Notes: a model not told the origin generated them from the sequence alone. DNA of 64,000 nt from an uncultured bacterium (GCA_947243845.1 CAMXIF010000008.1:60586-124585), one strand, 5' to 3'. Shown: positions 8,911 to 17,855, counted from the first letter of the stretch. Program-made: numbers and translations.

Positions 8911-10176
8911 ATGATATCTGGATTCCGGAGCATCCGGGAGATGAAGGAGCAGTTCGCTCCAATGTTACCAACTTTTAACCGACAGAAAAGGCAGGACAGT
9001 GGGGGCAAATTAATCTTCGGGGATAATATCCTCTGTTCCCAATTCCTCAGGGATTATGCAGATTTAGAAATTCTTCGGAATATCCGTCCGGAGGATATCG
9101 AGGATGTATCGGAACGATACGTACTATTGTATAGTTCTCAAAGGGACAGTGATACTGTTAAGAAGGTAAATATCTCCAGATATCTTTCTGCTGAGGAAGA
9201 CGAAAATCCACTTGAATTGCCACTCTATATTGTTTCTCTAGTTGAACATAAGACAAAAGTGGAGTACAATGTATGCATACAGATATTCCGGTATATATTC
9301 TGTATCTGGGATGACTACGAGAGACAGATGGAAAAAACGCATCCTGGAATTAGCGCCAGACGAGATTTCAGATATCCGCCAATTCTCCCCATCGTGTACT
9401 ATGAGGGAACAGATAGATGGACGGCGCCGATGGATTTGGCAGACCGGATACTCTGCAAAGAATTGTTAGGTGATTATCTTCCGCACCTTACCTATCAGGT
9501 GGTAAGACTGCACGATTACAGTAATGAGGAACTCCTGTCAAGAGGGGACGAGATATCCCTTGCCATGCTTGTCAATAAGATTAGATGTCCGGAGGATGTG
9601 GAGATTTTTACACAGCTTCCCAAAGAAAAAATGGACGGAATCTTGCAGGATACTCCCACCTATTTGTTGGAAATCATGGCAAAACTGGCACGTGCGTTGT
9701 TTTACAATATGGATATACCGGAGGATAAGACTGAGGAAGCGGTAGCAAAGATAAAGGAGCGCAGGATGGGAAAATTATTTGAAGGGATAACATTTGACTA
9801 TCAGGCTGAGATGAGGAAGATGAGGGAAGCGACAGAGGCGGCGCAGCGGGAAATAGAAGCGGCACAGCGGAAATCGGAGGCAGCGCAGCAGGAAATAGAA
9901 GCGGCACAGCGGAAATCGGAGGCGGCGCAGCAGGATATGGAAGCGGCAAACAAGAAGATAGAGTTGGCTGAAGAGATGGAGGCAGAAGCACAGAAAAAGA
10001 ATGCAGAAGCAGAAAAAGTAAGAGAGGAAGCCAGTCAGAAGGTCAAGATTTTGAGTCATATAGCAAGAATGGCGTTCTGCCACCATACGGCCAGTGAAAT
10101 TAAATTTTCTTTGATACAGGAATTCGGTTTGACAGAAGAAGAGGCAGAAGAGGAATATCGGAGGGTTGTTGAATAG
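8911..10176 (+). CDS. Rpn/YhgA-like PD-(D/E)XK nuclease family protein with heptad-repeat coiled coil
   Basis: The 421-residue protein matches the Rpn (recombination-promoting nuclease, 'putative transposase') layout: an N-terminal PD-(D/E)XK-like domain with the strand YIVSLVEHKTKVEYN (E112, K114) and the following helix CIQIFRYIFCIWDDYER, then ILPIVYYEGTDRWTAP, a conserved transition in these proteins. A charged coiled coil occupies about 285-380, including six perfect heptads starting EAAQ/EAAN at 309-350. Typical Rpn proteins cut DNA and raise RecA-independent recombination; they are often variable in number among related strains. The start is uncertain (8911 or the ATG at 8941, with a weak ribosome binding site either way). 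Confidence 0.7.
   Translation: MISGFRSIREMKEQFAPMLPTFNRQKRQDSGGKLIFGDNILCSQFLRDYADLEILRNIRPEDIEDVSERYVLLYSSQRDSDTVKKVNISRYLSAEEDENPLELPLYIVSLVEHKTKVEYNVCIQIFRYIFCIWDDYERQMEKTHPGISARRDFRYPPILPIVYYEGTDRWTAPMDLADRILCKELLGDYLPHLTYQVVRLHDYSNEELLSRGDEISLAMLVNKIRCPEDVEIFTQLPKEKMDGILQDTPTYLLEIMAKLARALFYNMDIPEDKTEEAVAKIKERRMGKLFEGITFDYQAEMRKMREATEAAQREIEAAQRKSEAAQQEIEAAQRKSEAAQQDMEAANKKIELAEEMEAEAQKKNAEAEKVREEASQKVKILSHIARMAFCHHTASEIKFSLIQEFGLTEEEAEEEYRRVVE
9835..9960 (+). repeat. Six 21-bp coding repeats (42-bp higher-order period) in the Rpn-like gene
   Basis: The DNA encodes EAAQREI, EAAQRKS, EAAQQEI, EAAQRKS, EAAQQDM and EAANKKI in a row. Copies two to five form two nearly identical 42-bp units, which points to recent slippage. 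Copy number in relatives could vary by whole heptads without breaking the coiled coil. Confidence 0.9.
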
Positions 10177-10220
10177 CCGGTTCTGACCAAGGCGGATGAT
10201 TAAAGTTATGAGGGGGTTCC

Positions 10221-10910
10221 ATGAAGATTACAATCATTCACGGGCAGAGCCATCATGGTTCTACCTGTCACGTAGCCAGGATGCTGGCGGAAGAACTAAA
10301 TGGCGAAGTGACGGAATTTTTCCTGCCGCGGGATTTTGAAGAAGATTGCGTGGGTTGTACGACATGTTTTGAAAAAACAGAGACTAAGTGCCCGCATTAT
10401 ACAAAACTATCACCCATCACACAGGCCATGGACGAGGCAGATGTGATTATTATGGCGAGTCCTGTTTATGTATATCATGTGACCGGAGCCATGAAAACAT
10501 TTCTGGATCACTATGGTTGGCGTTGGATGGTACACCGTCCTGAAGAAAAGATGTTTTCCAAACAGGCAGTTTGTATTTCCACGGCTGCCGGTGCGGGCAT
10601 GAAGAGTGCCAACAAGGATATGGCTGACAGTACCTTTTTCTGGGGTGTGGGTAAAACCTATCGTTATGGGACGGCAGTGAGGGCGGTTTCCTGGGACTGC
10701 GTCAGCGACAGGAAGAAGCAGCAGATCGAAAAGGACATGAAACGACTGGCACGAAGGATTCAGAGCAGAAAAGGCCATGTAAGAACGTCCGTGAAGACCA
10801 GACTCTTTTTTAATGTCATGCGGCAGCTACAGATACGCGGCTGGAATGAGGCGGATGCAGTCTACTGGCAGGAGAAAGGTTGGACGGGAAAGAAGCGACC
10901 GTGGAGATGA
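10221..10910 (+). CDS. NAD(P)H-dependent FMN reductase / flavodoxin-like oxidoreductase
   Basis: The 229-residue protein opens with MKITIIHGQSHHGSTCHVAR (FMN phosphate loop) and contains DCVGCTTCFEK (residues ~37-47) and ASPVYVYHVTGAMKTFLDH (~81-99), the usual layout of iron-sulfur-flavoprotein/NAD(P)H:FMN reductases that bind FMN in the cytoplasm. The C-x-x-C motif appears in this group as a cluster ligand set or redox pair, and a third Cys follows at KCPHY. Substrate unknown. The ribosome binding site GAGGGGG precedes the ATG. It starts 44 bases after the Rpn-like gene, so it may be cotranscribed, but the functions do not obviously match. Confidence 0.85.
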   Translation: MKITIIHGQSHHGSTCHVARMLAEELNGEVTEFFLPRDFEEDCVGCTTCFEKTETKCPHYTKLSPITQAMDEADVIIMASPVYVYHVTGAMKTFLDHYGWRWMVHRPEEKMFSKQAVCISTAAGAGMKSANKDMADSTFFWGVGKTYRYGTAVRAVSWDCVSDRKKQQIEKDMKRLARRIQSRKGHVRTSVKTRLFFNVMRQLQIRGWNEADAVYWQEKGWTGKKRPWR

Positions 10911-10936
10911 CGGTAATCGTTCATGTGCTTTCAGGC

Positions 10937-10965
10937 TTGAAAAACGCTCCAAAAAAGAGTAAAAT
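10937..10965 (+). promoter_or_regulatory. Promoter of hisS-aspS
   Basis: TTGAAA (10937-10942), a 17-base spacer and TAAAAT (10960-10965) lie 46 bases before the hisS start codon. The leader is too short for a T-box riboswitch. Confidence 0.75.
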
Positions 10966-11011
10966 CTAACAAGTATACTTATCGATAGGAAAAGAATAAC
11001 AGGGAGGCATT

Positions 11012-12280
11012 ATGGCACTGAATAAGAAACCGGTCACCGGCATGAAAGACATCCTGCCGGAAGAAATGGCAATCCGAGATTATGTTATCGGTGTGATCAA
11101 GGAAACCTATGGGAGTTTTGGATTTACATCAATCGAGACACCCTGTGTGGAAAATATTGCGAATTTAAACTGTAAGGCGGGCGGCGAGAACGAGAAGCTG
11201 ATTTTTAAGATTTTAAAAAGAGGTGAGAAACTCCGTCTGGCAGAGGCTAAGAGTGAGGAGGATTTGGTGGACGGCGGGCTGCGTTATGATCTGACAGTAC
11301 CGCTGGTGCGCTATTATGCCAATCATGCCAATGAGCTTCCTGCCCCTTTTAAAGCATTGCAGATGGGCAATGTATGGCGGGCGGACAGGCCCCAGAGAGG
11401 GCGCTATCGACAGTTCATGCAGTGTGATATTGATATTCTGGGAGAAGCCGGGAATCTGGCGGAGATTGAGTTGATTCTGGCAACCACTACGACTTTGGGA
11501 AAGTTAGGGTTTCAAAATTTCCAGATTCGAATTAATGACAGGCAGATTTTAAAGGCTATGGCGGCATACAGCGGTTTTGGCGAAGCGGACTACGACCAGA
11601 TTTTTATTATTCTGGATAAGATGGATAAGATTGGCACAGACGGTGTGGAGGCCGAGTTATTAGAGGCCGGTTATGCCAAGGAATCTGTGAGCAAATATAT
11701 GGAGCTTTTTAAGGGCGTGGAGACGGCAAAGACACCGGTGGCTTATTTGACAGAGGCTGTGGCTGATTTCCTGCCAGAGGGTGTCAGGGAGAGTTTTCAG
11801 GAGATCATCGACAGCGTGGAAGCTGTCAAGGGAGATTTCTTTGAGTTGGTGTTTGATCCCACACTGGTGCGCGGTATGTCCTATTATACAGGCACGATCT
11901 TTGAGGTAGCGATGCCGGAGTTTGGCGGCAGCTGCGGCGGTGGCGGAAGATATGACAAGATGGTGGGAAAGTTTACCGGGAACGATGTGCCGGCCTGCGG
12001 GTTTTCCATTGGGTTTGAGCGTATCATCCTGTTACTTTTGGAGAGTGGTTTCAAGGTGCCGAAAGCAGGACGCAAAGTGGCTTATTTGATGGAGAAGGGA
12101 CTGCCTGCGGATAAGCTGCGCGATGTGATGAAGAAGGCACAGGCGGCACGTGCGGCAGGAGACCAGGTATTGGTGGCACGCATGAATAAGAATAAGAAGT
12201 TCCAGAAAGAACAGCTTACGGCTCAGGGATATGAGGACTTTGAGGAATTTTATAAAGAGGCTTTTAAGGAGAAAAATTAA
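11012..12280 (+). CDS. hisS: Histidyl-tRNA synthetase
   Basis: This class II synthetase charges tRNA-His. Motif 2 lies in the MGNVWRADRPQRGRYRQFMQ stretch (about 116-135), and the histidine-binding motifs appear as LVRGMSYYTGTIFEV (about 286-300) and GGGGRYDKM (about 308-316). The length of 422 is normal, with a short anticodon-binding C-terminal domain. The ribosome binding site is GGGAGG. It is followed after 23 bases by aspS, a gene pair conserved across Firmicutes. Confidence 0.97.
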   Translation: MALNKKPVTGMKDILPEEMAIRDYVIGVIKETYGSFGFTSIETPCVENIANLNCKAGGENEKLIFKILKRGEKLRLAEAKSEEDLVDGGLRYDLTVPLVRYYANHANELPAPFKALQMGNVWRADRPQRGRYRQFMQCDIDILGEAGNLAEIELILATTTTLGKLGFQNFQIRINDRQILKAMAAYSGFGEADYDQIFIILDKMDKIGTDGVEAELLEAGYAKESVSKYMELFKGVETAKTPVAYLTEAVADFLPEGVRESFQEIIDSVEAVKGDFFELVFDPTLVRGMSYYTGTIFEVAMPEFGGSCGGGGRYDKMVGKFTGNDVPACGFSIGFERIILLLLESGFKVPKAGRKVAYLMEKGLPADKLRDVMKKAQAARAAGDQVLVARMNKNKKFQKEQLTAQGYEDFEEFYKEAFKEKN

Positions 12281-12303
12281 AAAAGCATGAGGAGGATACG
12301 ACA

Positions 12304-14112
12304 ATGGCAGAGTCCATGAAAGGATGGAAAAGATCTCACCGCTGTGCGGAACTTGCCACAGGCAATGTGGGTGAGCAGGTGACCGTCATGGGATGGGTAC
12401 AGAAACAGAGAAATAAAGGCGGTATCATATTTGTCGATCTGCGGGATCGTTCCGGGATTTTACAGATTATATTTGAGGAAAAGGATTGTGGCGCGGAGGC
12501 CTTTGCTAAGGCTGAGAAAATGCGCAGTGAGTTCGTGATTGCCGTGGTCGGTAAGGTAGAGAAGCGTTCCGGCGCCGTCAATGAGAATCTTAAGACCGGT
12601 GAGATTGAGGTCAGGGCTGCACAGGTGCGTATTTTATCGGAATCTGAGACGCCGCCGTTCCCGGTGGAAGCCGATTCCAAGACCAAGGAAGAGATCCGTT
12701 TAAAATATCGATATCTGGATCTGCGCCGTCCGGATCTGCAGGAGAAGATGATACTGCGCAGTAAGATTGCATCTGAGATGCGCGCGTTTATGGCAGGGGA
12801 AGGTTTTCTGGAGATTGAGACGCCGATCCTGTGTAAATCCACGCCGGAAGGGGCCAGGGATTATCTGGTGCCCAGCCGTGTGCATCCGGGAAATTTCTAT
12901 GCGCTGCCGCAGTCACCCCAGTTGTATAAGCAGCTTTTGATGTGTTCCGGATATGACAGGTATTTCCAGATTGCCAGATGTTTCAGGGATGAAGATTTGC
13001 GGGCGGACAGACAGCCGGAGTTCACGCAGGCGGATATGGAACTTTCTTTTGTAGATGTAGACGATGTGATCGATGTGAATGAACGGTTGATCAAACATAT
13101 CTGTAAGGAGGCGATTGGCCTGGATGTGGCATTGCCCCTGCCCCGTATGACATGGCAGGAAGCCATGGACCGGTTTGGGTCCGATAAGCCGGATACTCGT
13201 TTTGGTATGGAGCTTACCGATGTGTCCGAGGTAGTGGCAGGCTGCGGTTTCGGGGTGTTTACTTCCGCTTTGGAAAATAAAGGGTCTGTGCGCGGCTTCA
13301 CGGTCAAAGGACAGGCGGCCATGCCCCGTAAGAAGATTGATGCACTGGTGGATTTCGCCAAGGGGTATGGGGCGAAAGGGCTGGCATATTTGAGTGTGCT
13401 GGAAGACGGCACATATAAATCTTCTTTTGCTAAATTTATGACGGAGGAAGAACTGGACAAGCTAGTAAAAGCCATGGGCGGTGAGAAGGGCGATCTGCTT
13501 CTCTTTGCGGCAGATAAGACTAATATTGTGTACAGTGTCTTAGGCGCACTGCGTATAGAACTGGGCAGACAGCTGGGACTGATTGATGAATCCAAGTATA
13601 ATTTCCTCTGGATTGTGGAGTTCCCGCTGTTGGAGTGGAGCGAGGAAGAGAATCGTTTTATGGCTATGCACCATCCTTTTACCATGCCCATGGAAGAGGA
13701 CTGGCAGTATATTGATTCCGATCCGGGCAGAGTCCGCGCGAAAGCCTATGATATTGTCTTAAACGGTGTGGAACTTGGCGGCGGTTCTGTGAGAATCCAT
13801 CAAGATGATATTCAGGAGAAAATGTTTGAGGTGCTTGGTTTCACGAAAGAGCAGGCCTGGGAACAGTTCGGTTTCCTCTTAAGCGCATTTAAGTATGGAG
13901 TGCCGCCTCACGCAGGGCTCGCTTATGGACTGGATCGTTTTGTGATGCTCTTAACCCATGCGGACAGTATCAGAGAGGTGATTGCATTTCCGAAGATTAA
14001 GGATGCATCCTGTCTGATGACGGAGGCACCGGGTATGGTAGATGATAAGCAGCTGGAAGAATTACAGATTGCAATCACGCAGGCAGCGGAGAAAGAGGAG
14101 GAAGAGGCATGA
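12304..14112 (+). CDS. aspS: Aspartyl-tRNA synthetase
   Basis: The 602-residue protein is the long bacterial type: N-terminal OB-fold (MGWVQKQRNKGGIIFVDLRDRSG, residues ~29-51), class II core with FRDEDLRADRQPEFTQ (motif 2, ~219-234), the bacterial GAD insertion in the middle, and GLAYGLDRFVMLL (motif 3, ~538-550). It charges tRNA-Asp, and in organisms without AsnRS it may be non-discriminating; that cannot be judged here. GAGGAGG precedes the ATG. Its last four bases overlap the next ORF (ATGA). Confidence 0.98.
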   Translation: MAESMKGWKRSHRCAELATGNVGEQVTVMGWVQKQRNKGGIIFVDLRDRSGILQIIFEEKDCGAEAFAKAEKMRSEFVIAVVGKVEKRSGAVNENLKTGEIEVRAAQVRILSESETPPFPVEADSKTKEEIRLKYRYLDLRRPDLQEKMILRSKIASEMRAFMAGEGFLEIETPILCKSTPEGARDYLVPSRVHPGNFYALPQSPQLYKQLLMCSGYDRYFQIARCFRDEDLRADRQPEFTQADMELSFVDVDDVIDVNERLIKHICKEAIGLDVALPLPRMTWQEAMDRFGSDKPDTRFGMELTDVSEVVAGCGFGVFTSALENKGSVRGFTVKGQAAMPRKKIDALVDFAKGYGAKGLAYLSVLEDGTYKSSFAKFMTEEELDKLVKAMGGEKGDLLLFAADKTNIVYSVLGALRIELGRQLGLIDESKYNFLWIVEFPLLEWSEEENRFMAMHHPFTMPMEEDWQYIDSDPGRVRAKAYDIVLNGVELGGGSVRIHQDDIQEKMFEVLGFTKEQAWEQFGFLLSAFKYGVPPHAGLAYGLDRFVMLLTHADSIREVIAFPKIKDASCLMTEAPGMVDDKQLEELQIAITQAAEKEEEEA

Positions 14113-14351
14113 ATCTGCAGAATCCGGCAGCACTGTTACAGATGATGAATCTCTGGAATCGTTTTGAACGCAATCATCCGAAATTTCCGCTGTTTTTAAA
14201 GGCAGTGGCCCAGAAAGGGATCAAAGAGGGCAGCATCATTGAGATTAGGGTGACAACAGCGGATGGAGAGAATTTTGATTCCAATCTGAAAGTGAGTGCG
14301 GAGGATATGGAATTGGTCGAGCAGATGAAAAATCTATTCGGAGGATTATAA
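14109..14351 (+). CDS. Small cytoplasmic protein of unknown function (80 aa)
   Basis: The ORF starts within the aspS stop codon (ATGA overlap) and uses the GAGGAAGAGG end of aspS as ribosome binding site, so translation is probably coupled. The protein opens with hydrophobic/amphipathic helix residues, followed by a likely beta-strand segment (GSIIEIRVTTADGE) and a C-terminal helix. There is no signal peptide, membrane segment or Cys. I do not recognise a family. The tight position between aspS and the SseB-domain gene supports it being real. Confidence 0.75.
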   Translation: MNLQNPAALLQMMNLWNRFERNHPKFPLFLKAVAQKGIKEGSIIEIRVTTADGENFDSNLKVSAEDMELVEQMKNLFGGL

Positions 14352-14363
14352 AAAGGAGTTATC

Positions 14364-15320
14364 ATGGCTGATCAGAAAATAAACAATCAGGCATTGGAAG
14401 AGGCAATAGCGGCATTTGCGGCCGACAGGGAGAAGGATAATTATGTAAAGGTGATGGAACTTTTGGAGAAATCCATCGTGCTGATGCCGGCCATGCCGCC
14501 TCAGAATCTGGATCCAGAGACGGAGAAGCAGATGCGGGCAGGTAAACCGGTACAGTTATCAGGAGAATCCAGGATTGTTCCCTGTCTTTTGCGCAAGGAG
14601 AGCGGAGAACAGGCACTGCCCATTTTTAGTTCTGCGGCGCAGATACCACCGGATAAGAAGAGTCCTACGGTGCTTGCCCTGCCGTTTTTTGCCTGTGTGT
14701 CCATGGCAATGGCGAATCAGGAGAAAATTGAAGCTGTAGTGCTGAATCCTTTTACCCAGAATATGGTGCTGAATAAATCCATTCTGGAAGTGGCGGATAA
14801 GCGCAGGAAACAGATTGCGGAACTGGCAAAACAGGGCCAGGCTGGGCAGAAGAGCATTCAGGTGACCGAAAAACAGTTTCAGGATCTGGTGCACAACAGG
14901 GTGGCACTGATGCTTTTACCCAAATATTTGTTTGAGCATAAAGAAGAGGGCCTTAAGAAACTGCAGAAAGAGGAAGGCGAGTTTTTGCTGTATTTCTATG
15001 ATGAGGTATATCCGGAAGGCAAAAAGGCGTCTTTCAGGGCGGACGATTTCTCTGTGATGACGCTGAATATCACGGATACGGTGCAGCTTACCAGGGTGGA
15101 CATGCCGGACGAGGCGGTGAAAAAGGGCATGTGTTACCGTGTCTATGTGGTTTGGAAGCGGGATACTGAGGAAGTGGTTTATTATGTGCTGGAAAAAACC
15201 AAAGAGGGGAACTTTATTGCGCAAGTGACGTCTGATGGGAAGCATGAGGTGATAGAACCGGCGCCTGATAATGGGGCGGAGATTGAAGCAATCATGGGGC
15301 TTACCGCGCAAACGCCCTGA
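14364..15320 (+). CDS. SseB-domain protein
   Basis: The 318-residue cytoplasmic protein carries the SseB N-terminal domain signature around ALPFFACVSMAMANQEKIEAVVLNPFTQNMVLNKSIL (about residues 107-142), where Proteobacterial SseB has a similar LNPFG segment. SseB itself was described as a sulfurtransferase enhancer/cysteine-metabolism factor, but the role of the domain in Firmicutes is unclear. N-terminal residues 1-100 form a separate alpha-rich part. The gene follows the 80-residue ORF by 12 bases with AAAAGGAG as ribosome binding site and precedes a HAD gene by 13 bases, so the row aspS-ORF80-sseB-gph looks like one operon. Confidence 0.8.
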   Translation: MADQKINNQALEEAIAAFAADREKDNYVKVMELLEKSIVLMPAMPPQNLDPETEKQMRAGKPVQLSGESRIVPCLLRKESGEQALPIFSSAAQIPPDKKSPTVLALPFFACVSMAMANQEKIEAVVLNPFTQNMVLNKSILEVADKRRKQIAELAKQGQAGQKSIQVTEKQFQDLVHNRVALMLLPKYLFEHKEEGLKKLQKEEGEFLLYFYDEVYPEGKKASFRADDFSVMTLNITDTVQLTRVDMPDEAVKKGMCYRVYVVWKRDTEEVVYYVLEKTKEGNFIAQVTSDGKHEVIEPAPDNGAEIEAIMGLTAQTP

Positions 15321-15333
15321 AAGAAGGATGACA

Positions 15334-16002
15334 ATGATAGATACGATCATATTTGACTTAGATGGCACCCTGCTGGATACTTTGGAAGATTTAACAGATA
15401 GTGTCAATTATGCCATGGAACAATTTCAGCTGCAGACTAAGACGATAGAGGAAGTGAGAATGTTCGTGGGAAACGGCGTGGCAAAGCTGATTGAACGCTG
15501 CATCCCGCAGGGAGTACAGAACCCTATGTATGAGCAGATATTAGCCACATTCAAAGAACATTATGCGAAACACTGTGAAGACAAGACGCATCCTTATGAG
15601 GGAATCTTGGAGCTGCTGGCCGAACTTTCCAGAAAAGGATACCATATGGCGATCGTCTCCAATAAGTTTGACGGCGCTGTCAAGAAGCTGAACGAGAAAT
15701 ATTTTAAGGATTATATTTCTGTGGCGATCGGAGAGAGCGCCACCGTGAAGAAAAAACCAGCGCCCGATACGGTGTATCAGGCGCTTTTAGAACTTTCCTG
15801 TGATGTGTCGCGGGCAGTCTATGTGGGTGATTCCGAGGTGGACCGGCAGACGGCTGGTAATGTTCCCATGCCCTGTATCAGCGTCACCTGGGGGTTCCGC
15901 ACCAGAGCACAATTAACAGAGGCCGGTGCAAAGGAATCCTGTATGATTAATTCTCCTCAGGAACTTCCGGCGTTTCTGTCTGGGTTTCCTCAGGAAGTGT
16001 GA
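15334..16002 (+). CDS. gph: HAD-family phosphatase, phosphoglycolate-phosphatase-like
   Basis: Residues DLDGTLLDT give the HAD nucleophile motif (D8 and D10 from this start), SNK is motif II, KKKPAPDT carries the motif III lysine and VGDSEVDRQTA motif IV. The cap domain is the helical Gph/PpaX type, so phosphoglycolate or pyrophosphate are plausible substrates. Length 222 is typical. The start was placed at the second of two close ATGs (15334), where AAGG sits 6 bases upstream; a longer reading from 15271 overlaps the SseB gene. The last 56 bases overlap the 3' end of the convergent CBS-domain gene. Confidence 0.85.
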   Translation: MIDTIIFDLDGTLLDTLEDLTDSVNYAMEQFQLQTKTIEEVRMFVGNGVAKLIERCIPQGVQNPMYEQILATFKEHYAKHCEDKTHPYEGILELLAELSRKGYHMAIVSNKFDGAVKKLNEKYFKDYISVAIGESATVKKKPAPDTVYQALLELSCDVSRAVYVGDSEVDRQTAGNVPMPCISVTWGFRTRAQLTEAGAKESCMINSPQELPAFLSGFPQEV

Positions 16003-17239
16003 TCAACACTTTGACGATACGGTTATCCTGAATACCGCAGGCCTGCAGGGAAATGCCATTTTCCAGAACAATGGTTTCTTTATCCTGGGGCAGGCGGTCT
16101 AATTTTTCTATCATCAGTCCGCCGATGGAATCATAGTCTTCAGAATCCAGGGAAATTTCCAGGGCATCGTTGATGTCGTCAAGTTTCATGCCGCCCTCTA
16201 CCAGATACTGGCCTTCTTCGGTCTCCTGAATCAGTTCCTCCTCATCGGCATCGTATTCATCCCGGATTTCACCGACCAACTCTTCAATCATATCTTCCAT
16301 GGTAATCATACCCACCGTAGCGCCGTATTCGCTCAGGACGAAGGCGATGTTACAGGATTTTTCACGGATTTCCATCAAAAGATCGGACACATTCTTGTAT
16401 TCATATGTATAATAGGCTTCCCGCAGGATTTTTTTCAGATTGAATTTTTCCTTATCTTTGACCAGAATAAAATCTTTGATGTTAACGATACCGATGATGT
16501 GGTCGGGGTCATCATCGTAGACAGGGATTCTGGTGAACATAGATGCCTGGAAGGTGGATAAAAGTTCCTGATAAGAGGCATCGATGGATACGGTTGTCAT
16601 CTGGATCCTGGGAATCATGATGTCTTTGGCGACTGTGTCCCCAAAATCAAATACATTGTAGATTAGTGCCCGTTCTTCCGATTCGATGACGCCGCCCTCA
16701 TGGCTGACATCCACATAAGTTTTTAATTCCTTTTCTGTGATGCTGAAATTGTTGCCCTCGGAACTGATGTGCAGCAGCTTTAAGATCCAGTTGGAAAGTT
16801 TATCTACCAGGAAAATCACCGGGGTTAAAATCGTCATCAAAAGGTGAATGAGGCCGCTGAAGACAAGCGTGATGGGCTCGGCTCTCTGCATGGCCCAGGT
16901 TTTGGGGATGATTTCACCAAACATCAGCACCACAAAAGTTAATACGCCGGTAGCAATGCCTACGGCACGGCTGCCCCAGGTATTGATGGCGAAAGTAGTG
17001 GCCACGGAAGAGGCGGACAGATTAACGATATTGTTGCCGATTAAGATTGCACTCAACATCTTGCCATACTGATCCAGTATGCCGAGTACCCGAATAGCCC
17101 CTTTGTGGTTTTCTTGGGCAAGTGTGCGAAGACGTACACGATTCACTGTCGAGAAAGCTGTCTCGGCAGATGAGAAAAAAGCAGATAAGAATACAAGAAC
17201 TGCTAAGGAAACGAGTTGTATGACACCTGTGGTATCCAA
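15947..17239 (-). CDS. CNNM/CBS-domain membrane protein (HlyC/CorC family)
   Basis: The 430-residue protein has the CNNM transmembrane domain (about 1-180, four hydrophobic segments, FSSAETAFSTVNRVRL motif near residue 22), two CBS domains (about 205-330: MIPRIQMTTVS... and VLSEYGATVGMITMEDMIEELVGEI), and a C-terminal CorC_HlyC domain (345-415). Relatives such as MpfA/YhdP are tied to magnesium efflux; the older name hemolysin is misleading. The start is TTG at 17239, with AAGGAGTG about 10 bases upstream. The 3' end overlaps the convergent HAD gene by 56 bases. A diverged copy of the dispersed repeat lies just upstream. Confidence 0.9.
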   Translation of the reverse strand: MDTTGVIQLVSLAVLVFLSAFFSSAETAFSTVNRVRLRTLAQENHKGAIRVLGILDQYGKMLSAILIGNNIVNLSASSVATTFAINTWGSRAVGIATGVLTFVVLMFGEIIPKTWAMQRAEPITLVFSGLIHLLMTILTPVIFLVDKLSNWILKLLHISSEGNNFSITEKELKTYVDVSHEGGVIESEERALIYNVFDFGDTVAKDIMIPRIQMTTVSIDASYQELLSTFQASMFTRIPVYDDDPDHIIGIVNIKDFILVKDKEKFNLKKILREAYYTYEYKNVSDLLMEIREKSCNIAFVLSEYGATVGMITMEDMIEELVGEIRDEYDADEEELIQETEEGQYLVEGGMKLDDINDALEISLDSEDYDSIGGLMIEKLDRLPQDKETIVLENGISLQACGIQDNRIVKVLITLPEETQTETPEVPEEN

Positions 17240-17275
17240 TTTAAAAGTTCACTCCTTCTTTGTGTTATATTTTGC

Positions 17276-17323
17276 TATCGGAAAGTCCTGCCGCGCAGCT
17301 AAGGTCGCGAAGCAAATTTCCTT
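17276..17323 (-). repeat. Dispersed intergenic repeat, diverged copy
   Basis: Read on the minus strand it contains GCTTCGCGA, GCGCGG and GGACTTTCCGATA, which align, with gaps, to the element after ftsZ (63810-63859). It is weaker than copy 1 and assigned with caution. It stands upstream of the CBS-domain gene. Confidence 0.5.
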
Positions 17324-17428
17324 TTTTGTATGTAGAAAATATTACTAGAAGCATAAGATTGTGTCAAGTTTTTCTGACAGCCGGAATAAAATATAGCAGA
17401 GTAGAAGACATATGGACAAGGGGGAAGT

Positions 17429-17803
17429 ATGGGAAAAAAGGAAATTTATACGCAAAAGGTGATTTTTGTTACAAAGTGCATGTTAGCAGCTTATATTCTG
17501 ACGGCAGGACTTCTTTTGCTGCTTGCCTTTCTGCTGTACCGTTTTGGCCTTTCCGAGAAGGTTGTATCGGTCTGCATTATTGCAATCTACATAATTGTAA
17601 CTTTTCTGGCAGGATTGATTGCAGGCAAACGTGCGGGAAAGAAACGATACCTGTGGGGGCTGGCCATGGGGGTCTTGTATTTTGGAATTCTGGTAGTTGT
17701 GTCCATGGTGGTGAATAAGGGGCCTCAGGATGTAGCGGGAAATATGATGACGGTGTTTTTCCTATGTGCGGGAAGCGGGATGTTAGGGGGGATGATCAGT
17801 TAG
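17429..17803 (+). CDS. TIGR04086 family membrane protein
   Basis: The 124-residue protein has four hydrophobic segments (about 13-40, 45-67, 73-97 and 104-124) with a GLIAGKRAGKKR loop, and it sits immediately upstream of a SCIFF peptide gene. The TIGR04086 family was defined by this position and size in clostridia. Its function is not known; the conserved neighbourhood with SCIFF, its maturase and the Sec motor suggests a role at the membrane in the same process, which is inference. GGGGGAAG precedes the ATG. Confidence 0.85.
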   Translation: MGKKEIYTQKVIFVTKCMLAAYILTAGLLLLLAFLLYRFGLSEKVVSVCIIAIYIIVTFLAGLIAGKRAGKKRYLWGLAMGVLYFGILVVVSMVVNKGPQDVAGNMMTVFFLCAGSGMLGGMIS

Positions 17804-17827
17804 GATATAAAAATTTAAGAAAGTGCT

Positions 17828-17855
17828 TTGCGTAACGGAAAAACTATGATATACT
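17828..17855 (+). promoter_or_regulatory. Putative promoter of the SCIFF gene
   Basis: TTGCGT (17828-17833), a 16-base spacer and TATACT (17850-17855) lie about 97 bases before the SCIFF start codon. Confidence 0.65.

Noticed and set aside
10911..11011. T-box riboswitch before hisS
   Set aside because: Only about 45 bases separate the promoter-like sequence and the start codon, too short for a T-box, and no T-box sequence (UGGN bulge region) was seen.
12897..13691. Minus-strand ORF of 264 residues opposite aspS
   Set aside because: It is an antisense shadow of aspS: Ser-rich, without a ribosome binding site or recognisable motif.
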